Positions 51,040-59,565 of a DNA stretch of 64,000 nt are shown here, piece after piece. A model generated the notes under the pieces. That model had not been told where the DNA came from. It worked only from the letters and a program-made list of their open reading frames with translations, and made no database searches. Each line of letters begins with the position of its first letter. Within the stretch, counting starts at the first letter, position 1. Both the position numbers and the translations under genes were made by a program. This DNA is from Shewanella marisflavi (GTDB lineage Bacteria > Pseudomonadota > Gammaproteobacteria > Enterobacterales > Shewanellaceae): the NCBI RefSeq assembly GCF_023283925.1, contig NZ_JAKIKX010000001.1, positions 310,001 to 374,000 of the forward strand, read 5' to 3'.

Positions 51040-51843
51040 ATGCAAATTGTTATTCTACGAGACAGCGCCGAGGTGGCGGAATATGGTGCCAACCTCATCA
51101 TCAATCAGCTTAAGCGTAAGCCCGACTCAGTACTGGGGTTGGCGACCGGCTCGACGCCAGTATCTCTTTATCAGCGACTGGTGGCGGCCAATCAAGCCGG
51201 AGAGATCTCTTTTAAGAGCGTCACCAGTTTTAACTTGGATGAGTATCTGGGGCTAGATGCTGACCATCCACAGAGTTATCGCCACTTCATGAATCAGCAG
51301 CTGTTCGATGCCATCGACATCGACAAGGCTAACACCCATGTGCCGCCGGGAGATGCCGAAGATCCTATCGCTGCCTGTGAGCAATATGAGGCGCAGATCC
51401 AAGCCGCGGGTGGCATAGATATCCAACTGCTCGGCATCGGGCGCAATGGTCATATCGGTTTCAACGAACCCTCATCTGGCTTGATGTCACGCACCCGGGT
51501 CAAGACACTGACCAAGGCGACGATTGAGGATAATGCCCGCTTCTTTGCGCAGGGAGAGTATCAGCCCCATCTGTCGATCACTATGGGCATTGGCACCATT
51601 TTAGATGCCAAGAAGGTGTTGCTGCTGGCGACCGGTGAAAACAAGGCTGAGGCGATTCGTGCCACGGTAGAAGGGGCCTTAAGCGCCGCCTGTCCGGCAT
51701 CGGCGCTGCAACTGCATAGAGACGCCGTGTTAGTGATCGACGAGGCTGCAGCGTCAAAGCTGGCTGACAAAGATTTCTACAAGCATATCGAGGCGGAAAA
51801 CCAGCTGCTACAGGCTAGGCTAGCGGCCCTCAAGGCTGGTTAA
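51040..51843 (+). CDS. nagB: Glucosamine-6-phosphate deaminase (canonical NagB)
   Basis: 267 residues, the size of E. coli NagB. It converts glucosamine 6-phosphate to fructose 6-phosphate and ammonia, the last step of N-acetylglucosamine use. Motifs: [13 protein letters not shown] at 33-45, [32 protein letters not shown] with the catalytic His, and the ring-opening FFAQGEY region. It stands alone, without nagA or a sugar transporter, behind a LacI-type operator 122 bp upstream. Shewanella species are known for a non-orthologous NagB-II, so a canonical NagB here is notable. Confidence 0.95.
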   Translation: MQIVILRDSAEVAEYGANLIINQLKRKPDSVLGLATGSTPVSLYQRLVAANQAGEISFKSVTSFNLDEYLGLDADHPQSYRHFMNQQLFDAIDIDKANTHVPPGDAEDPIAACEQYEAQIQAAGGIDIQLLGIGRNGHIGFNEPSSGLMSRTRVKTLTKATIEDNARFFAQGEYQPHLSITMGIGTILDAKKVLLLATGENKAEAIRATVEGALSAACPASALQLHRDAVLVIDEAAASKLADKDFYKHIEAENQLLQARLAALKAG

Positions 51844-51889
51844 TCGCCATAGGGACTCGGCTCCTCAGACATTTCTGGTTTTGGTAAAG

Positions 51890-51917
51890 GGCGTCTCTTA
51901 ATCGAGGCGCTTTTTTG
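51890..51917 (+). terminator. nagB terminator
   Basis: GCGTCTC-TTAATC-GAGGCGC followed by TTTTTT; one G-T wobble pair. Confidence 0.8.
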
Positions 51918-52076
51918 CTTTGTGGCAATGGTGTTTGCAAGCTCTTGTTAATTATGGGCTCTCTCTTGGGGTTCTTCGCTGATGTGGCTTTCCAAAGCCT
52001 TGATTCTTGACTATGTTAAGACGAGTAGGTTAACACTGGTTGGCGTGCTGGCAACGACCATTTGAAGGAACTCGCC

Positions 52077-52613
52077 ATGTTAAAAAAGCTGCTGATACTC
52101 GTGCTGCTATTGCTCTCCTCTCCCTTTATCGCCGCCCTCTTTATCGAAGAGGATTATCATGTTAATACCCATATCGTTATCGATAAACCTAAGGATCAGG
52201 TTTTTAACTTCTTGAGAATGCTCAAAAATCAGGATCAGTTTAGCGTCTGGGCCAAGATGGACTCGGCCATGGAGCAATATTATCGTGGGGAGGATGGCAC
52301 CGTAGGCTTTGTTTCCGGCTGGCGCAGTGACAACCCTGATGTCGGTTCGGGGGAGCAGGAGATTAAGGCGATTTTCCCCGGTAAGCGCATAGAGTATGAG
52401 CTGAGGTTTAAGACGCCGTTCGAAGCGGTGTCACCTGCCTATATTACCACCGAGGCGCTGGGGCCGAATCAGACCGAGGTCCACTGGGGCTTCAGTGGTC
52501 ATATGGCCTATCCGATGAACATACTGCTGCCTTTGATGCAGGTCGATGCAATGGTCGAACGGGATCTGAGCCAGGGACTAGACAACCTTAAGACCCTGTT
52601 AGAGGCAAACTAA
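52077..52613 (+). CDS. SRPBCC-fold protein with N-terminal membrane anchor
   Basis: 178 residues from the ATG at 52077, with AAGGAA at 52065-52070. An N-terminal helix (LKKLLILVLLLLSSPFIAALF) acts as signal or anchor. The rest is a START/Bet v1-type SRPBCC fold: VNTHIVIDKPKDQVFNFLRMLKNQDQFSVWAKMD, GFVSGWRSDNPDVGSGEQEIKAI and a C-terminal helix LLPLMQVDAMVERDLSQGLDNLKTLL. Such proteins bind hydrophobic ligands; the ligand is unknown. It is 28 bases before the cupin gene, with which it may be cotranscribed. Confidence 0.85.
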   Translation: MLKKLLILVLLLLSSPFIAALFIEEDYHVNTHIVIDKPKDQVFNFLRMLKNQDQFSVWAKMDSAMEQYYRGEDGTVGFVSGWRSDNPDVGSGEQEIKAIFPGKRIEYELRFKTPFEAVSPAYITTEALGPNQTEVHWGFSGHMAYPMNILLPLMQVDAMVERDLSQGLDNLKTLLEAN

Positions 52614-52641
52614 GCCAAGGCTTTGCCGTAAAGGAACGTCT

Positions 52642-52959
52642 ATGGAAACACGTAACATCTTTCAATCTTTGCCCCAGGATCTGAGCCAGGAGGTATTCGA
52701 GCCTCTGGTGGATACGGGCGCAGTGTTAATCGAGCGTATTGTCTCCAAGGCCCATCGCACGCCAGAGGCGCAATGGTACGATCAAGACAGAAGCGAGTGG
52801 GTCATGGTGTTACAGGGGGAGGCGACCTTAGTGTTTGAGTATGCCGAGGTGGTGCATCTCAAGGTGGGCGACCACCTCAATATTCCCGCCCATGTTAAAC
52901 ACAGAGTCAGCTGGACCAGCGAGCGCGAGGAGACTATCTGGCTGGCGGTGCATTATTAA
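52642..52959 (+). CDS. Small cupin-domain protein
   Basis: 105 residues, a single beta-barrel cupin. The metal-site motifs are relaxed: the first motif is EWVMVLQGEATLVFEYAEVVHLKVGDHLNIPAHVKHRV, with HxH-like residues at the end. No substrate can be read. It is the second gene of a probable two-gene unit with the SRPBCC protein. Confidence 0.85.
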   Translation: METRNIFQSLPQDLSQEVFEPLVDTGAVLIERIVSKAHRTPEAQWYDQDRSEWVMVLQGEATLVFEYAEVVHLKVGDHLNIPAHVKHRVSWTSEREETIWLAVHY

Positions 52960-53125
52960 GTCTGTGGTGATTCATAACGTCTGAAGCATTAATCAAACGG
53001 CCTGCGAGGCTGAAGAATGGCTAATTTGGCGAAAAAGTGCGCGGCGGCGAGGTGTTTTGTGAGCCAGGTCTGTTATAATCGCGCCCCTAATTTTTATCTA
53101 TCTGTGATCTGATTCGAGACTCCTC

Positions 53126-55039
53126 ATGGACAAGCCTGAGATTTTTATCCCCGATAGCGCCCCGATAGCGCCGGTAACTACCCGCTCAAACCGCCTCGAG
53201 CTGTTGGCGCCCGCTAAGAATGCCGACTATGGTATCGAGGCCATCAAGCATGGTGCCGATGCCGTCTATATCGGTGGCCCGGCCTTCGGTGCCAGAGCGA
53301 CTGCTGGTAACAGCGTCGAGGATATCGCGCGTCTATGTGAGTTTGCCCACCGCTATCATGCCCAGGTGTTTGTCGCCATCAATACCATCTTGATGGACGA
53401 TGAACTGGAAGCGGCGCAGAAGCTGATCTGGCAAGTATATGAAGCTGGTGCAGATGCCTTGATCGTGCAGGATATGGGGGTACTCCAGCTGGACATCCCG
53501 CCTATCGCCCTGCACGCCAGTACCCAGATGGATAATCGTAATCCCGAGAAGGTCGCTTTTCTTGAGCAGGTGGGTTTCTCTCAGGTGGTGCTTGCCCGTG
53601 AACTGGGGCTGAGTCAGATCCGTGATGTGGCGGCCAAGACGAACATGCAGCTGGAGTTCTTCATCCATGGCGCTCTGTGCGTTGCCTATAGCGGTCTGTG
53701 TAACCTGAGTCACGCCTTTAGTAACCGCAGTGCCAACCGAGGTGAGTGTTCGCAGATGTGTCGCCTGCCTGGTGATCTCAAGACGCGTCAGGGTGAGGTG
53801 TTGGCACAAAATGAGCACCTGCTATCGCTCAAAGACAACAACCAGACAGATAATTTAGAGGCGCTGATCGACGCTGGTATTCGCTCCTTTAAGATTGAAG
53901 GGCGACTTAAAGATCTTAGCTATGTGAAAAACGTGACCGCTCACTATCGTCAGGAGCTGGACAAGATCATGGCGCGTCGTCCAGAGTTTGTTGCCTCAAG
54001 TCATGGCCGCTGTGAGCATACCTTTACCCCCAATACCGAGAAGACCTTTAACCGTGGTCGCACCGACTATTTCGTTAATGAGCGTAGCCAGGGGGTCAGC
54101 GATTTCCGCTCGCCTAAATATATCGGCGAAGAGGTGGGCAAGGTGGCGGCCCTGGGTAAAGACTTTATTCAGGTCGAATCGCTCCATAGCTTCAATAATG
54201 GTGACGGCCTGTGTTACTTCCCACCTAATTATGAGAAGGCCAAACAGTCTGACGATAAGCTGCAGGGGCTCAGGGTTAACCGCGCCGACGGCAACAAGCT
54301 GTATGTGATTGCCGTGCCGGGCGATCTCAAGGTAGGCGCTACCTTGTATCGTAACCATGATCAGGCGTTCGAAACTGTGCTGGCCAAAGAGTCGGCTAAG
54401 CGGATCATCAAGGTGGATATGACCCTGAGCGATACCGAGCAAGGGGTCGCGCTGACCATGACAGACCAATATGGCCTGAGCGCAAGCTGTGAGCTTGAGC
54501 TGGAAAAGACACCTGCCACAGACGCAGACAAGACACTGAACAATATACGTAAACAGCTGAGCAAGCTGGGTAGCACAGACTTTGAGGCGCGCGAAATACG
54601 TATCGACACCGCCAGTCCCTGGTTTATGCCGGCCTCATTACTTAATGGCCTGCGCCGCGATACCGTTGCCGCCCTTGAGCTGGCTCGCGTCGAGGGTTAT
54701 GAGCGGCCACAGGCGTGGAAATACAACCAAGACGCGGTTTATCCCTTTAAGCATCTGAGCTTCATGGGTAACGTGGCTAACGAGAAGGCGAAAGATTTCT
54801 ACACCCGTCATGGGGTGATTGAGATTGAGGACACCTATGAGAAGAACGGCGTTACCGAAGATGCGCCACTCATGGTCACCAAGCACTGTCTGCGCTTTAA
54901 CTTTAACCTCTGCCCGAAAGAGGTGCCCGGCATCAAGGCTGAGCCGCTGCAGATAGAGATAGGTAAAGATGTGCTCAAGCTGGTATTCGACTGCCCTAAA
55001 TGTGAAATGATGGTTGTCGGTGCCAATCGCCAGGTATAG
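53126..55039 (+). CDS. rlhA: 23S rRNA C2501 hydroxylase RlhA (U32 peptidase-like)
   Basis: 637 residues, close to E. coli RlhA (YdcP) and longer than TrhP (YegQ). The N-terminal domain (about 20-300) has RLELLAPAKNADYGIEAIKHGADAVYIGGPAFGAR, LHASTQMDNRN and EFFIHGALCVAYSGLC; the C-terminal part ends with CLRFNFNLCPKEVPG and FDCPKCEMMV, which carry the conserved cysteines. RlhA adds a hydroxyl at C2501 of 23S rRNA, using prephenate and iron-sulphur supply in E. coli. A TATAAT at 53074-53079 precedes it. Single gene. Confidence 0.93.
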   Translation: MDKPEIFIPDSAPIAPVTTRSNRLELLAPAKNADYGIEAIKHGADAVYIGGPAFGARATAGNSVEDIARLCEFAHRYHAQVFVAINTILMDDELEAAQKLIWQVYEAGADALIVQDMGVLQLDIPPIALHASTQMDNRNPEKVAFLEQVGFSQVVLARELGLSQIRDVAAKTNMQLEFFIHGALCVAYSGLCNLSHAFSNRSANRGECSQMCRLPGDLKTRQGEVLAQNEHLLSLKDNNQTDNLEALIDAGIRSFKIEGRLKDLSYVKNVTAHYRQELDKIMARRPEFVASSHGRCEHTFTPNTEKTFNRGRTDYFVNERSQGVSDFRSPKYIGEEVGKVAALGKDFIQVESLHSFNNGDGLCYFPPNYEKAKQSDDKLQGLRVNRADGNKLYVIAVPGDLKVGATLYRNHDQAFETVLAKESAKRIIKVDMTLSDTEQGVALTMTDQYGLSASCELELEKTPATDADKTLNNIRKQLSKLGSTDFEAREIRIDTASPWFMPASLLNGLRRDTVAALELARVEGYERPQAWKYNQDAVYPFKHLSFMGNVANEKAKDFYTRHGVIEIEDTYEKNGVTEDAPLMVTKHCLRFNFNLCPKEVPGIKAEPLQIEIGKDVLKLVFDCPKCEMMVVGANRQV

Positions 55040-55079
55040 GCTAGAGAACAAATTAAGTTCACTTTAAAGGAGATAAAGT

Positions 55080-55454
55080 ATGGGACTGTTAGATGCACTG
55101 ATGGGTAATGCCGCCGAAGTCGACCTGCAAGAATTGGCGCAGGAACTGGGGCCTATTATGGGAGACAACGAGCAGTTGGCGCTGGCTTACCGCGTGGTGC
55201 GCGATATGTTTGTGTTTACTAACAAGCGTCTTATCCTCATCGATAAGCAGGGAGTGACAGGCAAGAAGGTGAGTTATCACTCTGTTCCTTATAAGGCGAT
55301 CACCCATTTTGAGGTGGAAACTGCCGGTACCTTCGATATGGACGCCGAGTTAAAGCTGTGGATCTCGGGTCAAAAGGAGCCCTTGGTAAAAGAGCTGAAG
55401 AAGGGCACTGACGTGGTGGGCATTCAGAAGACGATTGCTAACTTTTCCCTGTAA
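55080..55454 (+). CDS. Bacterial PH-domain protein (bPH_1)
   Basis: 124 residues matching the bacterial PH-like domain: EQLALAYRVVRDMFVFTNKRLILIDKQGVTGKKVSYHSVPYKAITHFEVETAGTFDMDAELKLWI. The DMFVFTNKRLILID strand pair is characteristic. No membrane segment. AAGGAGATAAAGT gives a strong ribosome site at 55067-55079. Function is unknown; it follows rlhA by 40 bases and ends at a terminator. Confidence 0.9.
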   Translation: MGLLDALMGNAAEVDLQELAQELGPIMGDNEQLALAYRVVRDMFVFTNKRLILIDKQGVTGKKVSYHSVPYKAITHFEVETAGTFDMDAELKLWISGQKEPLVKELKKGTDVVGIQKTIANFSL

Positions 55455-55485
55455 TGCCAATCTTTGACATATTTTTTGATTGATT

Positions 55486-55513
55486 AAGCCCAGGCCTAAG
55501 TCTGGGCTTTTTG
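55486..55513 (+). terminator. Terminator after the PH-domain gene
   Basis: AAGCCCAG-N8-CTGGGCTTTTTG, 31 bases after the stop. Confidence 0.85.
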
Positions 55514-55668
55514 TTGCCTAGCCTAGCTGGCAAGCCGATTGTGGAGGCCTGCTTGGGAGATATTCCTATCAATGGGTGTTATAGGGGAAAGATAATCCTT
55601 CCTCTCTGGGTCTTATACTGCTCAAGGCTAATTTAGCCAGATGTAAATAGACCAAGGAGATCGATTTG

Positions 55669-56646
55669 ATGGGACATTTAGCGAGGCTTTTCTTTCTATT
55701 GCTACCGACCTTTTTACTGAGTTCGCCTGCCAATTCAGCGGTGCAGGGGAATGATTTTATTGAAGTGTTTGAGCAGCTTTCCGGTAAGCATCCAGGCGTC
55801 AGGAAAGGTCATGCCAAGGGCGTGTGTGCTCTGGGTAGCTTTTCGCCTTCTAAGGAGGCAGCGCTCTATTCACATGCCAACTTATTCAGTGGTCAAGATA
55901 TTAAAGCCAGTATTCGCTTCTCCATGGCGGGGGGGAACCCTTATGCCGATGAGACCGCGCGCTCTCCGCGCGGCATAGGTGTGCAATTTAGTTTGCCTAA
56001 TGGGGCTGTGCATAATATTGCCGGCCTGACGACCCCCGTCTTTCCCGGTAAAGATCCCGAAACTTTTCTTGGGCTGCTGAAAACCTTGCTACCCAACGAG
56101 CAGGGCAAAGTTGATTTCGCCAAGCTAGCAGAGTATCGACAGGCACACCCCAGTACTCTGCCGCAGTTTAATTGGTTGCAAAGCCATAACCCGCCGAGTT
56201 CATACTCCCGTGCCCAATACTTTGGTATTCATGCTTTCTATCTGGTCGATGAGAAGGGTCAGAAAACGAAGTTTAAATGGCGTTTGGTACCGGACGAGGG
56301 GGAGTTGCCTCTGACAGAAGAACAGATGGCGCAGTTACCGAAAAGCTTTCTTGCTAAAAAATTACAGCAAGAACTGAGTGACGGCCAGCGCTCATTCGAC
56401 TTACAGGCTATCATTGGCGAAGCCCAAGATCCGGTAAATGATCCTTCACAGGCCTGGCCTGAGTCTCGAAAGGTGATAAGCCTGGGTAAGTTAACGATGC
56501 ACAGTGCTGGCGACGATCATTGTGAGAAGATCAACTATGATCCCAATGTGTTGGCAAAGGGCGTATTGCCCAGTAGCGATCCTGTATTAAAGCTCAGATC
56601 TGTCGCCTATGCTATCTCATTCGCCAAGCGTTTGAGCGGCAACTAA
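55669..56646 (+). CDS. Secreted catalase-like heme protein
   Basis: 325 residues from the ATG at 55669, with AAGGAGA at 55653-55659. A signal peptide (MGHLARLFFLLLPTFLLSSPANSA) precedes a minimal catalase fold: GVRKGHAKGVCALGSFSP (with the distal His region), IRFSMAGGNPYADETARSPRGIGVQFSLP and NPPSSYSRAQYFGIHAFYL. This is the short catalase-related peroxidase group (SrpA type), about 300 residues against 480 or more for full catalases. The proximal heme ligand would lie near RSVAYAISFAKRL at the end. It would act in the periplasm against peroxide. Single gene. Confidence 0.87.
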   Translation: MGHLARLFFLLLPTFLLSSPANSAVQGNDFIEVFEQLSGKHPGVRKGHAKGVCALGSFSPSKEAALYSHANLFSGQDIKASIRFSMAGGNPYADETARSPRGIGVQFSLPNGAVHNIAGLTTPVFPGKDPETFLGLLKTLLPNEQGKVDFAKLAEYRQAHPSTLPQFNWLQSHNPPSSYSRAQYFGIHAFYLVDEKGQKTKFKWRLVPDEGELPLTEEQMAQLPKSFLAKKLQQELSDGQRSFDLQAIIGEAQDPVNDPSQAWPESRKVISLGKLTMHSAGDDHCEKINYDPNVLAKGVLPSSDPVLKLRSVAYAISFAKRLSGN

Positions 56647-56668
56647 CCCAAATGTAAGGCGCACGAAA

Positions 56669-56950
56669 TCACTTCTTGTTCGCCAAATGGGCCTTACGCT
56701 CGGCGGTGTAGTGCCACCAAGGCTGAGCGTCTTCTCCCTCCATAAAGCGCACCGCGGCGATAAAGACATCGATGACACAAGGATCCTGCCGACAGCCCGT
56801 GATGGCCTCTAACCGCGCGTGCATCTGGTAAGGGTCTTGCCCGATAAGATCCTTAGGGTGATGCAGTGCAAGCTGATGGAAATCCGCCGCCGTGGCCTTA
56901 CCCACATTGGGGATCATGGTGAACTCCTTGATGGCGCTGCGATCTGACAT
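56669..56950 (-). CDS. Helix-hairpin-helix protein, Cdd1-like
   Basis: 93 residues. An N-terminal helix-hairpin-helix (MIPNVGKATAADFHQLALHHPKDLIGQDPYQMHARL) is followed by RQDPCVIDVFIAAVRFMEG and a tail WWHYTAERKAHL. The combination matches the small Cdd1-type 'pathogenicity locus' family. HhH motifs usually bind DNA, but the function here is unknown. It is convergent with the catalase-like gene, 22 bases away. Confidence 0.85.
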   Translation of the reverse strand: MSDRSAIKEFTMIPNVGKATAADFHQLALHHPKDLIGQDPYQMHARLEAITGCRQDPCVIDVFIAAVRFMEGEDAQPWWHYTAERKAHLANKK

Positions 56951-57013
56951 CTTGTTATTTTCCTAGTAACCCAATTTTAAGTGTATGGCGTTTGGCGTTG
57001 TTTGTCTGTAGAG

Positions 57014-57607
57014 CTAGGGAAGCAGGGCATAGCTCACCGCTAGCAACATGGCGATGGCGAAACTGATGCGCATTATTCGCGCCGCTCTGGGGCGGGCAAA
57101 CAGCGGGCGCAGCAGACCGCCGAAGATCAGCCAGAGAGTGTCGACCAGAGTTGCCACCATGAGTGCGCAGACACCTGTCGCCAGATATCCTAAGGCGGTG
57201 TTTTCCAGCGGCAACAGGAACTGCGAAAAGATGGCCAGAAAGGCGGCATAGGCCTTTGGGTTAAGTAGATTGAGGATGAAGCCATCTTTGAAACTGGGCG
57301 CCTGTTTTGCCGCATCTAGGCTGGTGATCGGCGCGCTGGCAATCTTGTAAGCGATGAAGGCGATATAAGCGGCGCCGAGCAGCTGACAGACAAGTCTAAG
57401 TTCGGGAAAGCGGCTAAATAGGGCGGCGAGTCCTGCACTGGCACCTATGATGGCGACCGAGAGGCCAAGGAGTATGCCCAGCAGAAACGGGGCGCCGCGG
57501 CGGATACCAAAGGTGGCCCCGGTGGCAGCAAGCGCCAGTGGCGCCGGGCCTGGTGAGCCTAAGAGTAAACCAGTGGCGACGATTAATGACAGTACAGCTT
57601 CCAGCAT
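57014..57607 (-). CDS. LysE/RhtB-family exporter
   Basis: 197 residues with six hydrophobic segments. The N-terminal signature TGLLLGSPGPAPLALAATGATFGIRRG is the LysE/RhtB family motif, and FILNLLNPKAYAAFLAIF in the middle is also typical. It exports amino acids or related small molecules; the substrate is not predictable. The upstream region contains four 16-bp near-tandem repeats (57627-57690). Confidence 0.9.
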   Translation of the reverse strand: MLEAVLSLIVATGLLLGSPGPAPLALAATGATFGIRRGAPFLLGILLGLSVAIIGASAGLAALFSRFPELRLVCQLLGAAYIAFIAYKIASAPITSLDAAKQAPSFKDGFILNLLNPKAYAAFLAIFSQFLLPLENTALGYLATGVCALMVATLVDTLWLIFGGLLRPLFARPRAARIMRISFAIAMLLAVSYALLP

Positions 57608-57626
57608 GCCTTATTCCTTGTAGCGC

Positions 57627-57690
57627 TGTGTCTTTGGCGCAAAGTGTCCTTGGAACTTAGTGTCCTTGTAACATAGTGTCTGTGTGGCAA
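57627..57690. repeat. Four 16-bp near-tandem repeats in the lysE-like promoter
   Basis: TGTGTCTTTGGCGCAA, AGTGTCCTTGGAACTT, AGTGTCCTTGTAACAT and AGTGTCTGTGTGGCAA are directly adjacent, sharing an AGTGTC-TTG-like core. They begin 20 bp before the lysE-like start. Confidence 0.6.
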
Positions 57691-57776
57691 TGAATACCAT
57701 CAGCATCATATCCTGATCCCTTGCCATGTAAAGGTAGAAGCTGAGATCCACACCCGCTGCCAGTGCAAGCAAATCG

Positions 57777-58718
57777 CTACGCCTTAGCCGATTTGTTTAC
57801 ACTAGGGCTTTTTCTATTGGTTAGCAGGTCGCCACTTATTGATGTCTTTTTGCCAGCGCTCGGCGATAAAGTCGATGAAGTGGCGTACGAGATGCTGCTG
57901 ATAGCTACGCAGAGATAGACGGCCCACAGTGTCTTGCTGGGCAGATGATGACCTTGCAAGACCTCAACGAGTTCACCCGAGGCTAAGTGAGGATTGGCGA
58001 GATCGCAGGGCAAGAGAATGATCCCCTTACCACCAATGGCAGCTTTTAGCAGTACGCCCATGTCGTTGGCCTGCAGATTGCCGCTGATACTCTGCGCTAT
58101 GGTCTGGTTATCTTTGACGAAATCCCATCGGCTCTGGCTGCTGTGAAGCAGGCAGTTATGCATCCTAAGATCGCTTATCTGCGTGATCGCCGGGTGCTGG
58201 CTTAGATAGCGGGGAGAGGCGCATAGTGCTGAGTCTATCTGCATCAGGCGGCGAGCGATAAGGCTCTCGTCCGGTTGATGGGTATAGCGTAGGGCGATAT
58301 CGACGCGCTCGCCAACCAGTTGTGCCAGTTCGTCAGACAATACCAACTGTATCTTGACTTGAGGGTGTTGGCGGGTAAAAGCGTCGATAGCCTCGAATAA
58401 CAAGTTTTGCCCTAAGCCGATGGGAGAGGCGACTCTGATGCTGCCTACCAGTTCCAGCCTGTGACGCTGGGAACGGCTCTCCAGGCTAGCGACTTCGTCT
58501 AGGATCTTCTGGCAATAGATGAAGGCTTCCTCACCTTGCACGCTAAGGCTGACACTGCGAGTGGTGCGGTGCAATAACCTGAGGCCAAGCCAGCGCTCAA
58601 CTTCCTGTACGTGTCTGGAGACCTGTAAGCGGCTGAGATCCAACTGCTCGGCGGCCTGGGTAAAGCTGCCGCAGCTGGCCACCTCGACGAAACTACGAAT
58701 CGCGCTGATCTTATCCAT
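57777..58718 (-). CDS. LysR-family regulator with frameshifted C-terminus
   Basis: 313 residues as read. The N-terminal helix-turn-helix (MDKISAIRSFVEVASCGSFTQAAEQLDLSRLQVSRHVQEVERWLG) and effector domain (to about residue 270) are normal for the aromatic/CrgA-like LysR branch. After KTLWAVYL the reading becomes atypical (CVAISSISYATSSTL...). In the next frame the expected family ending appears (LRSYQQHLVRHFIDFIAERW...), with a stop near 57815. A one-base deletion near 57912 explains this. It is divergent from the 58824 gene, which it may control. Confidence 0.85.
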   Translation of the reverse strand: MDKISAIRSFVEVASCGSFTQAAEQLDLSRLQVSRHVQEVERWLGLRLLHRTTRSVSLSVQGEEAFIYCQKILDEVASLESRSQRHRLELVGSIRVASPIGLGQNLLFEAIDAFTRQHPQVKIQLVLSDELAQLVGERVDIALRYTHQPDESLIARRLMQIDSALCASPRYLSQHPAITQISDLRMHNCLLHSSQSRWDFVKDNQTIAQSISGNLQANDMGVLLKAAIGGKGIILLPCDLANPHLASGELVEVLQGHHLPSKTLWAVYLCVAISSISYATSSTLSPSAGKKTSISGDLLTNRKSPSVNKSAKA

Positions 58719-58823
58719 ATTAGTATCTTATGTTGAAACAATATTGCTCTATTTACGCTGTTTATCACGATATCTTGGCTAAGTAAACTAATGCCAATTT
58801 AGTCACACAGCGAGGAACAGAAG

Positions 58824-59453
58824 ATGAATATTGCAATTATCGGTGCTACAGGTTGGATAGGTAGCGCCATTATGCAAGAGGCGTTGAGCCGTGAGTTAAG
58901 GGTAACCCCCTTGGTCAGAGACCCTGCAAAATTGAATGAGACGGTGCAGGCGCGTCAGTTAGATTTGAGTGAGACGATCACCCCGGAACACTTTAACGAT
59001 ATCGATCTGGTGATCGCCGCCATTGGTGGTCGTGCCAATGGACAGCACGAGTTGGTCCCAAAGAGTGCTCAGGCGCTACTTGAACTGCTGCCTAAGACAC
59101 AGGTGAAACGTCTCTTGTGGGTTGGCGGCGCCGGCAGTTTGGAGCTTGCCCCTGGGCAGATGTTGGTGCAATCGCCCGATTTCCACCCTGAATACAAAGA
59201 TGAGGCTCTTGCCCAAGGGGAGGCGCTTAAGGTGTTCAGAGAAAGTGATTCACCACTGAACTGGACCTTTGTCAGCCCCGCGGCAGAGATCTATCCTGGT
59301 GACAGTGAAGGTACTTATCGTATCGGTGGCGATCAGTTTTTTACCGATGAGCAGGGACGCAGCCGCATCTCGGTAGCCGATTATGCCAAGGCAATGGTCG
59401 ATCTGGTGGGCACAGACAACCATGCCCGTCAGCGGATCAGCGTGGCCTACTAA
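58824..59453 (+). CDS. NAD(P)-binding atypical SDR protein (NmrA/YwnB-like)
   Basis: 209 residues. The Rossmann motif is MNIAIIGATGWIGSAIMQEAL with GxxGxxG spacing. Strand-and-loop pattern: VTPLVRDPAKL, LVIAAIGG and KRLLWVGGAGSLELAPG. The PAAEIYPGDSEGTYRIGGDQFF block is typical of the YwnB/YhfK-type atypical short-chain dehydrogenase-like group, often involved in redox or quinone-related stress but without assigned substrate. GAGGAACAG precedes the ATG. It is divergent from the LysR gene, 105 bp apart. Confidence 0.9.
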   Translation: MNIAIIGATGWIGSAIMQEALSRELRVTPLVRDPAKLNETVQARQLDLSETITPEHFNDIDLVIAAIGGRANGQHELVPKSAQALLELLPKTQVKRLLWVGGAGSLELAPGQMLVQSPDFHPEYKDEALAQGEALKVFRESDSPLNWTFVSPAAEIYPGDSEGTYRIGGDQFFTDEQGRSRISVADYAKAMVDLVGTDNHARQRISVAY

Positions 59454-59504
59454 CGAGATATCTGGCTGTGGCGTTGAGTGACATTGACTGCTGAGTTTGA
59501 TGAT

Positions 59505-59533
59505 AAAAAAAGCCACTCTAGGAGTGGCTTTTT
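59505..59533. terminator. Bidirectional terminator before rpiA 3' end
   Basis: AAAAAAAGCCACTC-TAG-GAGTGGCTTTTT; between the convergent SDR and rpiA genes. Confidence 0.9.
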
Positions 59534-59565
59534 GGTATGACTAAACTTGGTGTGTCAGCTTAGTG

